A stretch of 64,000 bases of DNA. It comes from Ephemerocybe angulata (lineage: Eukaryota; Basidiomycota; Agaricomycetes; Agaricales; Psathyrellaceae). Under the pieces are notes generated by a model that saw only the letters and a list, made by a program, of their open reading frames with translations, was not told the origin of the DNA and searched no databases. Both the position numbers and the translations under genes were made by a program. Of the stretch, positions 44,167-57,106 are shown piece after piece. Numbering within the stretch: position 1 is the first letter of the stretch; each line of letters starts with the position of its first letter. The stretch is taken from the NCBI GenBank assembly GCA_013368325.1, contig JAACJK010000163.1, forward strand, positions 1,426,001 to 1,490,000. The letters are read 5' to 3'.

Positions 44167-46196
44167 TCCCCAGAGAGATCCGCGTCTATCTCCCGCATAT
44201 CGTCGTTGTCCGACTCGTTGATGAAAATCCGTGTTGGAGATAGCTCAGATGGGTTCAGTTAGTCCATAGCACAAGCCACCTTCGTCGCCCGCCAACTCTA
44301 TGAGGATGACTTTAGGCAGTATGCAATCTGGGTGAGAATGCTCTGCACAAGTTGGACGTTCGGGACGATGCGATCTCAGGCTTGGCAGCGCTGATTGAAG
44401 AAGGCAATATGGCGAAGTGAACGAGAGGTGGACCACCCGCGCGGGTTCCTTTCCAAGCCCTCTAGTTCGGCAACCTCTCCGTTCTTTCATCAGGGTGCTG
44501 TGAATCGCCACTGGACGCCTGCATCTACTAGAAGGCTCCCAGAGAAAGAATTCCTACAGGTGGATATATCGAGGCGCATGAGGTGAGTATTCCCCTTTCG
44601 CTCCCGGGCCGAATCTGGCATGTCGGAGACGAATCGCGATACGAAGCCACACGTTGAAGCCATGCAAGATGGAGATGGCGATAGGACTCGGGAACAAGAA
44701 ATCGATCGATTGCCTTGTAGCACCCTTATTCTCCATTTATTCACTCACGCGATGCACCTAGACACTCAAAAAAGTGGCGGTGACCACACAGACTGCAAAC
44801 CGATCAACACACATTCCTTGGGTGGCAACCTAACGGTGTGTACGTGTTGAGGTTTTCCAGGTACAGCATGTCGACTCCTGAAAACGAGGCTCGATCGGCA
44901 CAAGCTGGCTTGGGTCCCCAGATCTTACTCTCCGATAGTGCTTAAGATAACAGTGAAGGGAAAGGTCTGTGTGGGCATTTGCGTCGAGACGAACGGCAGT
45001 ATCGATCATTATTCCCGAAGTGCATGCCCTGCACCTCGACCTTCGTCCTGGAGGCCACTCTGAGCCCTGGCTAAAATTGGAGGAAGTGGGCAAGAGCATA
45101 AGGTCTTGACAGGATCGAGACTGGACGTCTTCCCACCTGTTTCAAACTTGGGTAGGGGCTTTCGCCGCTTAATAACTTTGGTCGTCAATTTGATCCTAAT
45201 GGTGAACCACTGCTCATATTTAATTGCGTTTCTTAAAAATATCACGTCGCCTTCCGACTGCCATGGTCTTATGATAAGTCGTGCTAAAACCAACCCATTA
45301 GGATCCTGGATTTTGTGTGGTCCCCGTTGTCGAGACCCGGAACTATCACAGTCCACAGAGCAGCCGCCCTACGCGTTAAAAGAACCCGAATAGGCGACGC
45401 TATACAGTCGAATCCCCAGACCCGGCGCATGACCCGGGCTGCCTTCGGTGGTTGGGCTTCCCTGTGTATGATTTTTCCTTTTTGAGAACTTAGGCGCTCT
45501 TGCACCGCAAATAGGCGCCTGCCGCTATTAAACACTATTTTGAGAAGGTTCCAGAGAAATCCACCAGTTCAAAGGTTGAATATGTTTCAATGAGGGAAAA
45601 CTTTTTTTACCTCTGAATAACGCAGGTGAACGGTAGGGAAAGTCCTGAATCAGAGAAGGTGTTGAGGTGGGGATACTAAGACTCGGGAGCATAATCAATT
45701 CAAGCCACGAGGTGCCGATACGGACGTCAGTGGTATCTGCCTCGCTCTATGACACCCACCCAATTTACATATTGAGCTACTAACAGCCAGGTAACTGGTG
45801 GCGAACACATTGCCTGCACATCGATCGGAGTCACAAGTCAGTGCGTATAGAGGGACGGCAACTTTCCGATCATACAATGCGCACAAGTCATAGAAATGGG
45901 GTTCAATCGGAACTATATGATTCGTCCCAGGTTTAATTTAAGTCATAGGGTGCCGTCGAAGTCAAAGGAAGTCCAACTCCAGCTGATGCTGGGGGATTCG
46001 ATTATTGTCTCCGGAGTGCGTGACCTTACACTTGGGATCGAGGACTCTGGATCCCCAGCTGTGACATGTAAGTCCCGGCTGACTCGAAGGGTATAAAAGA
46101 CGCGAGAGGGTTGTTCAATGCACACTTTCCTCGTTATCCACGCACAGCCCTTACTTGAGAATATCTTCCTTCTTCCAACCTTCTTCACTAACATCC
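44167..46196. other. About 2 kb without a recognised gene; promoter at right end
   Basis: Frames of 60-115 codons are scattered on both strands with no family motif or splice continuity. The base composition and broken frames suggest degenerated DNA. At the right end TATAAAA (46092-46098) stands about 100 bp before the ATG of the next gene. Confidence 0.35.
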
Positions 46197-47081
46197 ATGG
46201 CAAGCATCACTGAAGAGGACAATCCCGGGGCATACAGGGTATGTATACTCCCGAATATTTGCTCGTAGCCTACATTTACACCTGACGCCGCATGTTGCAA
46301 TCTCTCAGACGGATATTGAGTATATCGTCAAGAACTCACCCATCGACGCGAGTTATATTCACCCCGTAACTGGGAAGCGTATCTTTGAGTCCATTCCGGT
46401 GGGAGACAGGGTGCGGATCACCAATGTCAATAGTCTACGAACTTCCGTACGCATCATCATGCTCCTTACTATACCGCACGAGTCTGACGGGCCTCTGATG
46501 ACGAAGGGATCCTCTGACGACAAGCCGACCGCCGACAGCTACAACTACCACATTTTTTCGATGAAGAATGTTGACGTTGAGCAGATCGTCACTTTCCCGG
46601 GCTGTCTTCCTGTCATCTTCCCGCATCTATATCTTGCTCTAGACAATAGTCGTGGCAGGAACTTGAAGCAGTCTTGTTTGCCAGAGAAATGGAAGCCGGT
46701 GAGTGGAACCTGCAACACTCCGTCCGGCGATCTGGGTCACGGGTGCTGACTATGTATGCGGACACATAGGGAGAGTATGCTTATGTGGCGTGGAACTACA
46801 ATGGGGACTTGACGTACCCTGTGCCTGGTGACCGCGTTGAAATCAGGAGCCTGCCTATGACGAGATCGGTGGGTTTCAGACTCGGAGTTTGAGTTCCAGT
46901 TTAATGACATTGAACTCATTCTGTTTAGGGTTATGGAAACCCACCCAAGAACTTGACAGGGAACGAACAAAGCATCTACTACAAAGTGTGCAAGGTCCAC
47001 ACAGTGACTACAACCAAGGAATGTCACTGGTCAGGAAAGCGCAGGGTTCAGGCTGGGAACCTTACTCCTGTCTCTGGTTAG
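46197..47081 (+). CDS. Unknown small protein with four exons
   Basis: Exons are 46197-46238, 46309-46698, 46770-46868 and 46929-47081 (227 aa), all GT-AG and phase 0. A TATA box (TATAAAA, 46092-46098) and a pyrimidine-rich leader precede the ATG. There is no signal peptide or transmembrane helix. The protein is rich in beta-prone segments (IFESIPVGDRVRITNVNSL, YAYVAWNYNGDLTYPVPGDRV, EIRSLPMTRS) and has two Cys near the end (YYKVCKVHTVTTTKECHW). The pattern GDRVRI...GDRVEI looks like two similar halves, possibly an internal duplication of a small beta-domain. I do not recognise the family and give no function. Confidence 0.6.
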
Positions 47082-47220
47082 CGAACAGGAATTCGTGCCC
47101 AGAAGATTTCCCGCGACATGCGGCACATTTCGTTTGGAGGCAGTAGCAACAGCATGTTTTAGCTTTGATCCCTAGGTTTATAACAATCATCTGCTACAAG
47201 TTGACCATGCTATCAACGTG

Positions 47221-48815
47221 CTATCTTCGCGTGTAAAACAACCTCCCAACTCGTCGCATGATACGAATGAATGACGCAACTTTTTCGATTTCGCAAATCC
47301 AGCGCATGAATTTAGCAGTCCTTGGTAAAGGGGGCTCCTTGTATTTGTCCCATCTCTGGGCCAGGTCGTCCGGGACCTGATCCCATCTGCCATCATAGAG
47401 GTAGTAAAGAACATATTGCCCGGGTTTGTAAAATGCCTTTTCAAGCTTATCGTCGGTCAAAGTGTCAAGATTGGCTTTGAGAAACTCCAAGGCCTGGTTT
47501 GCCGTGAAGCGTTTCCGAATCGTCCTTGTTGTCATTCCGTCAATTAGAGGGGCGAGTAAATGGAGGTCGGGGCAAAGATGCTGAGGAGTGAAGTTGTCAG
47601 ATTCCTGAATGCTATTGAAAGTGGTCGACTCACTTGGTAATCCAAACTAAGTAGATAGCCCAGCACCCCAACATCGTAGGCAAACGGATCGTAATCAAGT
47701 TCGCCTGCCGAGACGTCAGGGACATTGAAATACGTGCCTTCCCACGTCATGTTGTAAGGCAGTCGGAATCCTTTGCGACTAACGTCTGGAGGAAGAAAGA
47801 TGGAAATGTTGTAATCGTATATGGCATATGCTAACTTCCCGTGAGCCCTGAGTCGACCTCTTAGGTGACTTCTGCTTTCCGTGTCACTGCTAGAGAAGTG
47901 GTTGACCAAGTAGTTTCCCCAAGATATATCCTGTGTGGAGAATGTTGTTCTCAATCAAGGCTGATTACCGATTGAAGAAACTGAGCATACCCTGTGAATG
48001 ATACCATGTTTGTGCAAGAAGGCGAGTCCCTGTGTGCAGCATCAGCCGACCTAGTGAAGGCAATATAATATTATGGCGTTTCTACCTTGAGACACCCTCG
48101 AATAAGGTCAATGACTTCTCGCAGGGCCATCGGCGCCGGAGCAGTCATACGACTTCCCCATCTGGATCCAGAGAATACTGTCAGCAGAGGCTTTCGAGAA
48201 ATGGCCTTGGAAACTATCACCTTGGCATGACCACAAAGCAATGCTCATTGAACAAGAGAATATCCAGCACAGGCAGCACACAGTTCTCTTCCAAGACCTT
48301 TTGGTCTTGTGTATGAAGAAACTGGTATATCTTCCGCTCGTCGGTTTCCGCATCCGCAGGTACCAGTTTGATGGCAATGTGCCTACCCTCTCGGTCTTGC
48401 GCAAAGCATACTGAGCCCTGCGTACCGGTGTGACGTGTCAGTGGAGAACAAGTGTTATGTACGAGGCAAGAAACCGGCCTTGACTTCCTCAGCGGATCTG
48501 ACATGGGGCGATGATGGGTCCACATCGTCGTCGTGACACGCATAAGGATATAGTGCAGGTACGAGGGACTCTTCGTCGGGAATTGAGGGGACGGTGAGCG
48601 ATGGGGGCGGTTGAGTATCCGAGGCATAGTCCTTGTTTGGCCTATTGTATAGGATGTACCCCCGCGCCTCGAACCACTTGACCGTCTTTTCGTCATCCCA
48701 GAATTGAAAACGCCGTTCAGGTAGTTTCTCCTTGGAAGAGAAAGGGCTAATTTGGACCTAGGGGGAAAGACGTATAGCAGCGCTTAGGTTACGTGCGTAG
48801 CTCACTCACGTTCAT
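47221..48815 (-). CDS. Kinase-like protein of the expanded family, copy B
   Basis: Exons are 48815-48810, 48757-48485, 48417-48221, 48161-48086, 48029-47991, 47930-47634 and 47580-47221 (415 aa), the same intron plan as copy A. Motifs: SVCFAQDREGRHIAIKLVPAD, HCFVVMPR, GLAFLHKHGIIHRDISWGNY (catalytic Asn kept, but WN changed to WG), YAIYDYNISIFLPPD in the DFG position, and PLIDGMTTRTIRKRFTANQA near the end. It lies head to tail behind copy C and is the more diverged of the pair. Its 5' flank lacks the conserved ACGCGCGT block found before copies A, C and D, so its control probably differs. Confidence 0.8.
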
Positions 48816-49075
48816 GTCGACCGCACACTCGCCGAGTGGAGGTTTGAAAGCAAAACACTCCGGGGCCTCTGAAAGGATCTGGCTCTCGGCTAATAGAGTC
48901 CGATCACGTAGGATCATGCATGCATTGGCCAAGGGGCGCTTGCCTCGTATTGCTCGCATCTTCAGATTCTCAACCACTCAACTACTGCGCCTGTCGAACT
49001 TGCGACCCTCTTGAGCAAGGTTCATGTAATTCGTTGTTGATATAGACATTTCACATTCTGTCAATAATCTATGTA

Positions 49076-50732
49076 CTAAATGCAGGCCGCTCGAGCTCGC
49101 AAACCGATTTTGAGCATGAAAAGTCTCCCAACAGATCGGAGAATCCGAACGAATGTCGCTACTCGGTCGTTTTCGCAGAGCCAACGCATGAGCTTGGTCA
49201 TCTTGGGCAGAGGCGGTTCCCGGTATTGGGCCCATTTCTGGACCAGGTCAGCCGGGAGTCCATCCCATCTGCCATCGTAACGATAATAAGTAATATAATT
49301 TGCGCGTTTGTAGGTCTGATTGAGCTTATCGTCAGTCACTGTATCCATGTTGGCTTCCAGGAATTCCAAAGCTCGATCGGCCGTGAAGCGTTTCCTAATA
49401 GTTTTCGTTGTCATCCCATCAATTAAGGGGGCAAGGAGGTACAGATCCTGGCAGAGATGCTGAGAGAGCGTAGCGTGGATCAGCTTCCTGAACACATGCT
49501 TTAGACCAACTTACCTGGTAATCCGTGCTAAACAAATAGCCCAATACCCCGACATCGTAAGCAAACGGGTCGTAGTCAATTTCTCCCTGCCAAACGTCTG
49601 GAAGCTCAAAGCAAGTGCCTTCCCATGTCATATTGTAGGGGAGTCTGAAGGTCTTGCGATCCACTTCCGGGGGAAGGAATATTGAAATGTTGTAGTCGAA
49701 TATGGCGTATAGGAGTTCTCCACGGGTCCTTAAGCCCCTTCGTTGGAAACTTTCCCTTTGTGCGCTCTCGTTTGTAAAGTGATTGACAAGGTAGTTGCCA
49801 AAAGACAAATCCTAAGGGGTGTGAGCATACGGTTTTCAATTAAATCTAATTTTCGATGAAAGAAGCGGCTTACCCTGTGAATTATGCCATGTTTGTGCAA
49901 GAATGCCAATCCCTGTGCGTCACGGTGAGTCTGGGATGTAGGTAGTGGTAGTGGTAGTAGTCTACTGCATGGATTCTACCTTCAGACATCCTCGAATAAA
50001 GTCGATCACTTCACGTAGCCTCACCGGTTCCGGATAACGCACCATACCTCCCCATCTAAACCGGAAGGCACTGTCAACGGTACGTTCATTTGAGAGTTTC
50101 ATGAGAGCGTACCTCGGCATAACAACAAAGCAGTGTTCATTGAAATGCAGAATCTCTAGCACGGGCAGTACGCAATTCTCTTGCAAGACCTGAATGCCTT
50201 GTCCATAGAGAAACTGGTATATCTTGCGCTCATCGGGCCTTGCATCCGCCGGCACCAGTTTTATAGCTACGTGCCTGCTCTCTCTGTCTTGAGCAAAGCA
50301 TACCGAGCCCTATGTCGTGCCAAATACGTATCAGTGGGCAATGTGTAACGGAGGGGGGAGTAAGGAACTGACCTTGCGCTCCTCAACAGATCTGGGGAAG
50401 TTGGAAGAGCCAGAGGTACAGCCATCATGACACGCGTAAGGGTATACAGCAGGTACAATAGGCTCATCGACAGGAATTGAAGGCACTGTGAGAAATGGAC
50501 GCGGTTCGGAAACCGGGGACTCGGAGTTGGAACCGTAGTTTTTGTTTGGTCTGCTGTACAGAGTGTAACCTCGCGCTTGAAACCACTTAACTGTCCGCTC
50601 GTCATCCCAGAACTGGAAACGTCGCTCAGGCAGGGTGTCGTGCGACGAGAAAGGGTCAATCTCAATCTATCACAAGGTCAGCTGCATAAATCTTCACGTT
50701 CCGTGTGCATTGGTGGCAGGGCTCACGTCCAT
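49076..50732 (-). CDS. Kinase-like protein of the expanded family, copy C
   Basis: Exons are 50732-50727, 50666-50373, 50309-50113, 50055-49980, 49912-49874, 49811-49515 and 49459-49076 (430 aa). It keeps ARPDERKIYQFLYGQ, HCFVVMPR, GLAFLHKHGIIHRDLSFGNY, YAIFDYNISIFLPPE and PLIDGMTTKTIRKRFTADRA. Its promoter (50733-50988) is shared with CTF4 and is homologous, over most of its length, with the promoter of copy A. Copy C is therefore probably closest to the ancestral locus from which copies A and D were derived. The C-terminus is longer by a few residues (KIGLRARAACI). As in copy A, DYN replaces DFG, so catalysis is uncertain. Confidence 0.8.
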
Positions 50733-50988
50733 GGCGTCGAACACGGAACTGCGGGACGAGTTCCACAAAAATTTGTTGGGTTAGTGTAGAGTACGTTTAG
50801 AATGAGGTGGTTAGTAAGTTCGTGATAGTTGAGGTTGCTGGTTGCTGGAGTCAACTCCAGCTGGTTGTTGAAAGCGCTCAACGTCACGGTCACAGAGACG
50901 TGATATGTGACGTTACGCGCGTTGTGACAACACGGTGCTGGCAGGCTCGCGGTCTTTACGCGTTCCTTCAAACTCTCCCTCCACGGCT
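50733..50988. promoter_or_regulatory. Divergent promoter between kinase copy C and CTF4
   Basis: 256 bp between opposite ATGs. It carries the block GTGACGTTACGCGCGTTGTG near 50907-50926 together with ACAGAGACGTGATATGTGACG. The kinase-proximal two thirds is homologous to the 5' flank of copies A and D. CGCG cores of this kind are found before DNA-replication genes in yeasts; whether this controls S-phase expression of CTF4 is an inference. Confidence 0.6.
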
Positions 50989-53900
50989 ATGTCCAAAATC
51001 ATCAATACACGGCCACACGGCAATGGAAATACAAGATTGGCATTCTCAAAGGACGGCTCGTAAGTAAACTGCCTCTACACCGGCGCAAGGATCTCAACAT
51101 CACCAGTCGAGTTTTCACTGGAGGCGCAGATTCACTTGTTAGGATATGGGATGTAGGGCAGGGTGCAGACAATGAACCAGATACAGCAGCAGAGGCAGAA
51201 GGTCCTATAACATGGATTGAGGCTGCGGTGCGTAGAGAAGCCCGTTCTACCCTATCTCACTTGACTGACAAGTCGGAACGAACCTAGGAGGACTGCTGGC
51301 TGTCGAGCAGTGAAGACTCGGAAGTCAGACGCTACGCGAAAGACTCTACCTCGTATGAAGCACCCATTACATCTGCCGCGGGGGTCTCCGTTCGCTGCAT
51401 TGCTATCGACCCTCAGGCGCGTAAAGTTGCTGTGGCCTCCGAGTACGTGCACCTCTGAGTTGAAGTCGATGTCCTCTGACTTCAGACAGTGAATTATTTG
51501 TGAAGGTGGTGGATATGGAGGGTATCACAACGCCACAGAAGCTGGAAGGATATACCTCAGCGATTCGAGCCTTAACTTGGCACCCTTCTGGGAACCTGCT
51601 CGTGAGTACCAAGGAATGGCCCGCTTATAACCCATAACTCACACGTTTCGTTCCATAGACAACATGCACGCAAGACGGAAAGATTGTAATATGGGATGTG
51701 TCACAATCGCCTGCAAAACGTGAAAAGGTCATCGAAGGAATAATCCCGGTCGTAAAGGACGAAAGGTGAGAGTCCTAGCTCGCTCAACTTAACCATAACT
51801 CATCCTTTGCCAGCTCAAACGAGTTCCAGTACGATTGCTCCGCAGTATGGCATACCTCGGGCGAGCACTTCTACGTTGCATCGAAAGGCCATGGTGCGTC
51901 AACCGCTGTATGAACGCGATGACAATCTAACTCCTCGCAGAAATCGTTACCATCTCCCGTTCCAACTGGTCTCGTGTCCCAGGAACATTCACCGACAAGA
52001 ACGCCGTCGGCGCCATCACCGCCCTCACCCTCTCCCCCAATGGTGTCTATCTGCTCTCCGCCTCCAAATCCACCGTCTTCGCCTGGTCCACCCAGACCAA
52101 ACGTGTAATTGCCAGCCAAGCAGGAACTCCGGGGTCCATCATCACCCAGCTTGCATTCTGCCCCAAACGCAACCTCGTCGCTTGGACGGACAACGAAGGT
52201 GGCTTCACTCGATGGGCCGAACCCATCTCCAACACATTCCCCGACCCTATCAAGCCAGGCATTGGGACGAAAGCGTCCGCTTCAACGACGATAACCCGGA
52301 AACCCGACACGGATCTCTTTGGGGAGGATGTGTTGGGCAAGGACGACGTTATGGACGACGAAGCAAACATGGCAGCTCTGGATGAAGATGACGATATGCT
52401 GGATATTGACAAGGACTGGATTGTGGATGATATGGATGGAGCCTTGCATGACAATGAGCCTGTAGGAGGCGCTGGGAGGTCGAATGCTGGCTTTGTCAAG
52501 GAGATGGGTACGTTCAATAGCTTCCCGGTGGTGGGAGGAGCACTTACACTGCAACAGTTAGCATTACGAAGGCACAACCACCATTCCAGCCTGGTTCAAC
52601 ACCATTTCAGAATAAGAAGCGGTACCTTGGTGCGTTAATCCCCTCTTGACTATTCGGTTTCAATTCTCACAGTCGTGATATACAGCTTACAACATGCTTG
52701 GAGTAATCGAGGCAATTGACCAAGATGTGCACCAAATCATCAATGTCGTCTTCTTCAACCAATCCAGCCGGTCAAGCTTCCACTTCACCGACCTCTTCAA
52801 GAACGACTTGGGATACCTGGGCGACTGCGGTGCGGTCTTCGCCTGCCCACCCGAAGTGAACCACCCCGCACGCGTTCTCTTCAAACCATATAGCTCAGCA
52901 GCGCAGGAATGGACCTACCCTCTCCGTCCGTCTACCAAAGTGTTGGGGATCGCTGCCGGAGGCCTGGCACCGAACTCATACAACACAAATTCCACTGTCG
53001 ATCTGCAAGGATATGGCAACGTCGTTGTTGCGACGAGTGAGCATGACCTGACCTTCTTGACGGGCAGTGGAAGGGAAAGGCGTATTCTGGCACTTCCGGG
53101 AGACTTTGTTACTATGGTTGCCGCACCAGAATGGGTGTTCGTGGTTTATAGGCCCGGGTCGACAACTATTGATGGTTCGTACAATCTACCCCTCGTGTCA
53201 TGTGTGCAGCGAACTGACGATCCCCTCTCCCAGGCTCTCAGAACTTGTATTACATCGTCATAAACTTTGAAGACTTCAGCGTCCGACAACGCGACGTCCT
53301 CCCTGTGCCGAAGGGCCAGACCCTTAAATGGGTCGGTTTAACAGAAGAAGGCGTATGTACAAGTGTTCCTCCTGTTCTTTGTTCCAACTGACGTATTTTT
53401 CCATTAGTTGCCTGCGATGTACGACAGCACAGGCTATCTCTCAGTCCTCTCCAAAGTCCGCATTCCGCATCACGCCGCCTGGGTACGGATCTCCGACACA
53501 AACCTCCTCGAGCGACGACAAGGCAAAGACGAGACGTACTGGCCCGTCGGCATCAGCGACAGCATCTTCATGTGCCTCATCCTCAAAGGCAACCAAGAGT
53601 ACCCCGGCTTCCCGCGCCCGCTCATCCAAGAGCTCTCCATCACCTTCCCATTTAGAAACGCAGACGAAAGGGAAGAGAAACTCGAGCGGAACCTGCTCTA
53701 CACGCAAACACTGCTGGACGGGCTCGATGACGACCTGACAAGCGAGGCGGTGCAGACGCGCGAGCAAGCGCTGGACAAGGAGCTCATCCTCCTCATCCAG
53801 GGCGCCTGCAAGAACGGAAACGTACCACGTGCGATTGAGCTCGTGAAGCTTCTACACAACGTCCCATCATACACCGCCGCGGGGCAAGTCGCGGACTTCT

Positions 53901-54867
53901 ACAAGCTGTGGGTCTTGAAGGAGAAGGTGGAGGCGCTGAAGGAGTTGCGCGAAGAGGAGGAAGACAGGCTCGTCGTGGCGAGGAACAAGCGGAGGAGGTG
54001 GCTCAAGCCCGATAAGCCGCTCCGGATGCTTGCGAGCGATGGAGGGGCGAATGGAGGTAGGCGGTTCGATCCACTGGGCGATACGCGCCCGCCACCGCCC
54101 GTTGAGCGGCCCAGTATGAATAGGGTGACGAGACCTGTTGTGGAGAAGACGCGCTTCACGTCGGCGGCGCCGCCGACGCAGCAGCAGCAGGCGTCGTCGA
54201 GCGCGAGCACGTGGGGGGACGATTCGCTGTTGACGGACAGCCCGCCGCCTGTGGAGAAGAGAAAGCGGGATGATTTGGAGGAGTGGCCGATGAGCGATAG
54301 TATGCCCCCGCCCAAGACGACGAGTAAGTTCTGCCTCGATTTCCTCTTACCTTCCAAGAGGAGGCTGACAATTACTTTCAGAGGGAAATAACCCGTTCGC
54401 GCGGAAGGCGCAGGAACCCAACCGCAACCCCTTTGCGCGCTCAGTGGAAAAGCAACATTCCCTACACAAGAGTGAGAGCTTCTTCGACAAGGTCGAATCA
54501 GCAGAGAGCGGCGGTAATGGTACACTCTCATCAAAGAAACGTACGTCTGCTCCTATACTGCCCTCTACCATCAGGCAACTTAAAGAGTTTCCTTTGTCTT
54601 CCAGGTGTACCAGGTTTCAAAGGCAAAGAAAAGGCGCCGGACAAGAAAGATGCGCCGAAACAAACAACACTACTCAACATGATGCCCAAGAAGCCGAAAG
54701 CCAAGCCCCAAGCGACGGCTGCGGACTCGCAGACAGACGTTGAGACGCAGGCAACAGACGACGTAGCGATGTCTGATCTCACGTTACGAGAAGACAGCCA
54801 GGCGGAAACCATCCCGGATTCATGGGAGGAGACCCAGTTGGTGGAGGAGGAAACACAGGAGGCTTGA
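50989..54867 (+). CDS. CTF4: CTF4/WDHD1/Mcl1-type replisome adaptor
   Basis: Thirteen exons: 50989-51059, 51107-51227, 51288-51442, 51490-51601, 51659-51765, 51814-51893, 51941-52507, 52558-52629, 52686-53174, 53234-53352, 53408-54323, 54382-54540 and 54605-54867 (1076 aa). WD40 blades lie at the N-terminus ([56 protein letters not shown]), then an acidic linker, then the Mcl1/Ctf4 middle beta-propeller ([72 protein letters not shown]) and a helical region with [12 protein letters not shown] disordered tail contains [12 protein letters not shown], which resembles a PCNA-binding (PIP) motif. Ctf4 is a trimeric hub tying the CMG helicase to polymerase alpha; trimer formation is by family. Confidence 0.93.
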
Positions 54868-55088
54868 GTTGGGAATGGGCGAGTGGGAGAGGGGCAGGAG
54901 AAGGACCATGTAACGACATGCTTTACGTGCTGATTTTCCTTATTTATCTATCTATAGCAATGCTTTCGCTCCTTACTCTTACTGAATGCACAAAAAAGTC
55001 TTCAGATAGCTGTTCCTATCGCATGCGTGAGATATCAGGTATGTACATAACGTAGCCGTCGCCAACACCAAGTTTAGAGGAAACGAGG

Positions 55089-56804
55089 TTACGGGCGACG
55101 GTTGTCCATGGTGAACGAGTTGGAGATCGATAGATTCTGTAAAGGTTAAAGATGAAAAACGGTTGGCCATATAACATGCGCACAGAGGACTCACCTCAGG
55201 TCTGAACGGCCAGTCCTCGAAGGCCTGGACGACTTTGGACCAGTCTTCCAAGCTCATCATTCTGGGCGACTTGCTAATATCGACCCACTCTGTTGGTGAG
55301 GAGGGGTCGACAAGCTTCTTCAGCAAACTGGGTGCACCAGGACCAAGGCCACTACGAAACAAGTGGTCAGGATGAGACAGTCGCATCCAGTATGAAAGAG
55401 ACGAACGAGATGCACTTGGACAGCGGGGTTGCTTTGGTTATGAAGAGGTTCCGGAGAACATAGTCCCAGAACTCCAACGAGTTGGGCTTGATTGCCTGCT
55501 TCATCGTTCAGCCTTGTCACACATAGATTACGAGCAAGAGACGCACTGGTTTCTCCAACGGGAGAAGTCGCAAAGGCTGTTGTAGTTGTTCAGAGGCACC
55601 GTCTTTCGGTGTAGAGAACGGGCCCAGTGGTCTTGCTGTTGGGTAGTAAAAATGGTCCACCGCGGGTACAAGTTCTTTTCCAGAGAAGGGAACGGAGATC
55701 TCAACCGAGGCTTGGGTCATAACGCTAACTTTACACCGAGCCTTGTAATCAACAGGGCCTGCTGAAAGACGCTAGGTAGGAGAGACGCATGAGCCGGGGA
55801 ATTGAGAGTGCGTTCAGAAATTGTAGATGTCCGTACCTCCCACATGGACAGCGTCGTGATCATGTCGAGGGGGACACGACCGTAGCGGAAGAGCCATTTA
55901 CGGTCTGGTATTGCCCGGCACAACTGAGCGATGAGTTGTTCGCCGTGGACATTATTGGGAATCTGAGCAATATACTGCAGTTGCGGGTGAACTACCAGAC
56001 ATGAGCAGACTGCTCATGGAATAAGATACCGGACATACCTTGGTCATTCCAGTCCATGACTTCGACGTCGTCCAAAAGCCCTGATTGCTCAATTCCTGTG
56101 TATGATGACCACATGAACGCGTCGTCTGAACGTATGTGTACACGGTCGTCAAACTCTTTCAAGGGCTAGGAAACGGTCAGCTTCAACCGCAGGCAGAGAA
56201 GTACCGAATACGTGCTTGAAGCCATTCCAAGTAGGAGGGTTGATCTTCGAGGACGATTATTTTCTTGATTCTCTCCCTGGGGAGGTTCAGCAATGCACGA
56301 GTGAGCATTCCGGCGCCTACGCTCCATCAGTAATGAACATCAAATATACAACTGGTATCTCGTACCTGCGAACGCCTCTATAATGACCTTGTCCTTCGAC
56401 CCTTCAGGCACATAATACTCCGCTAACCGCCTCGCTGTCTCCTCATTGAGCATGGTCTTGCGTTTGCGCTTCTCTGGGAACCGGAAGATTTTCCACCACA
56501 GCGAAGGGGGTGGAAGCTCAACGCCTGGTGTTTTCCATTCGTCCGGAATAGCAAGCGAAGGTTTGTCTCTCGGTTTAGCCCTAGCCCTAGCAGCTCCGCG
56601 CCGCTGAGGGCCATCGAATGGTGTCCTTCTTTCTCCAGCGCGCCTCGGTATCGTTGACGGTCTTGATGACGGACTGAGGTGGAAGTTGAATCTTGGAGCT
56701 GCAGCTGAGTGAAACGAGCTCGATATCTGTAGCAGTGCCCTTTGTCGCCAGCAAAGGGGTTGGGTGCACCCGCGCAGCGAGGACGCGACGTTGAGGAACG
56801 ACAT
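55089..56804 (-). CDS. Mitochondrial TFB/Dim1-like rRNA adenine dimethyltransferase-fold protein
   Basis: Exons are 56804-56366, 56316-56216, 56165-56039, 55991-55837, 55771-55547, 55498-55407, 55351-55195 and 55136-55089 (447 aa). A Ser/Arg-rich, acid-free N-terminus (MSFLNVASSLRGCTQ...) fits a mitochondrial presequence; I start at 56804 rather than the upstream ATG at 56876 for that reason. The SAM motif is VIIEAFAGAGMLTRALLNLP, followed by VLEDQPSYLEWLQ, GLLDDVEVMDW, AQIPNNVHGEQLIAQL, PLDMITTLSMWERLSAGP and SVPFSGKELVP. Members are mitochondrial 12S-type rRNA methylases or the transcription factor Mtf1 derived from them. The second intron needs either a weak GC donor (CAA|GCACGT, giving WLQPLKEF) or a later acceptor (giving WLQAQF). 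Confidence 0.82.
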
Positions 56805-57106
56805 TGACAGTAGGTGACCCGCCTTGCCTTGGCGTTTTCGGCAATATTCTTCATTGGCTGTTATTCCCACGGACAATTGCTGGCAGGCGCCGAACAGATT
56901 TGGTGCAGGCGTCTGTTTCTTTTCTCCATCCTCAGACGTTCTTGCGACTCCTTCTTCTCCAGAATTTTTTCGAGCAAGTCTCTCAACAACCGCCTATTCC
57001 ACTCTCATTCCCTGCGCTTGACATCGGCAACCATGAATTCGTCTGTGACGGGGGGTCTCCACCAACCCGGCCTCCCTTCCCTTCAAAGCGCCACTTTTCT
57101 CTGAAA

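Noticed and set aside
43719..45535. Frames of 60-115 codons after the inverted-repeat element
   Set aside because: Those near 43954 are pieces of the CTF4 relic; the others show no family or splice logic.
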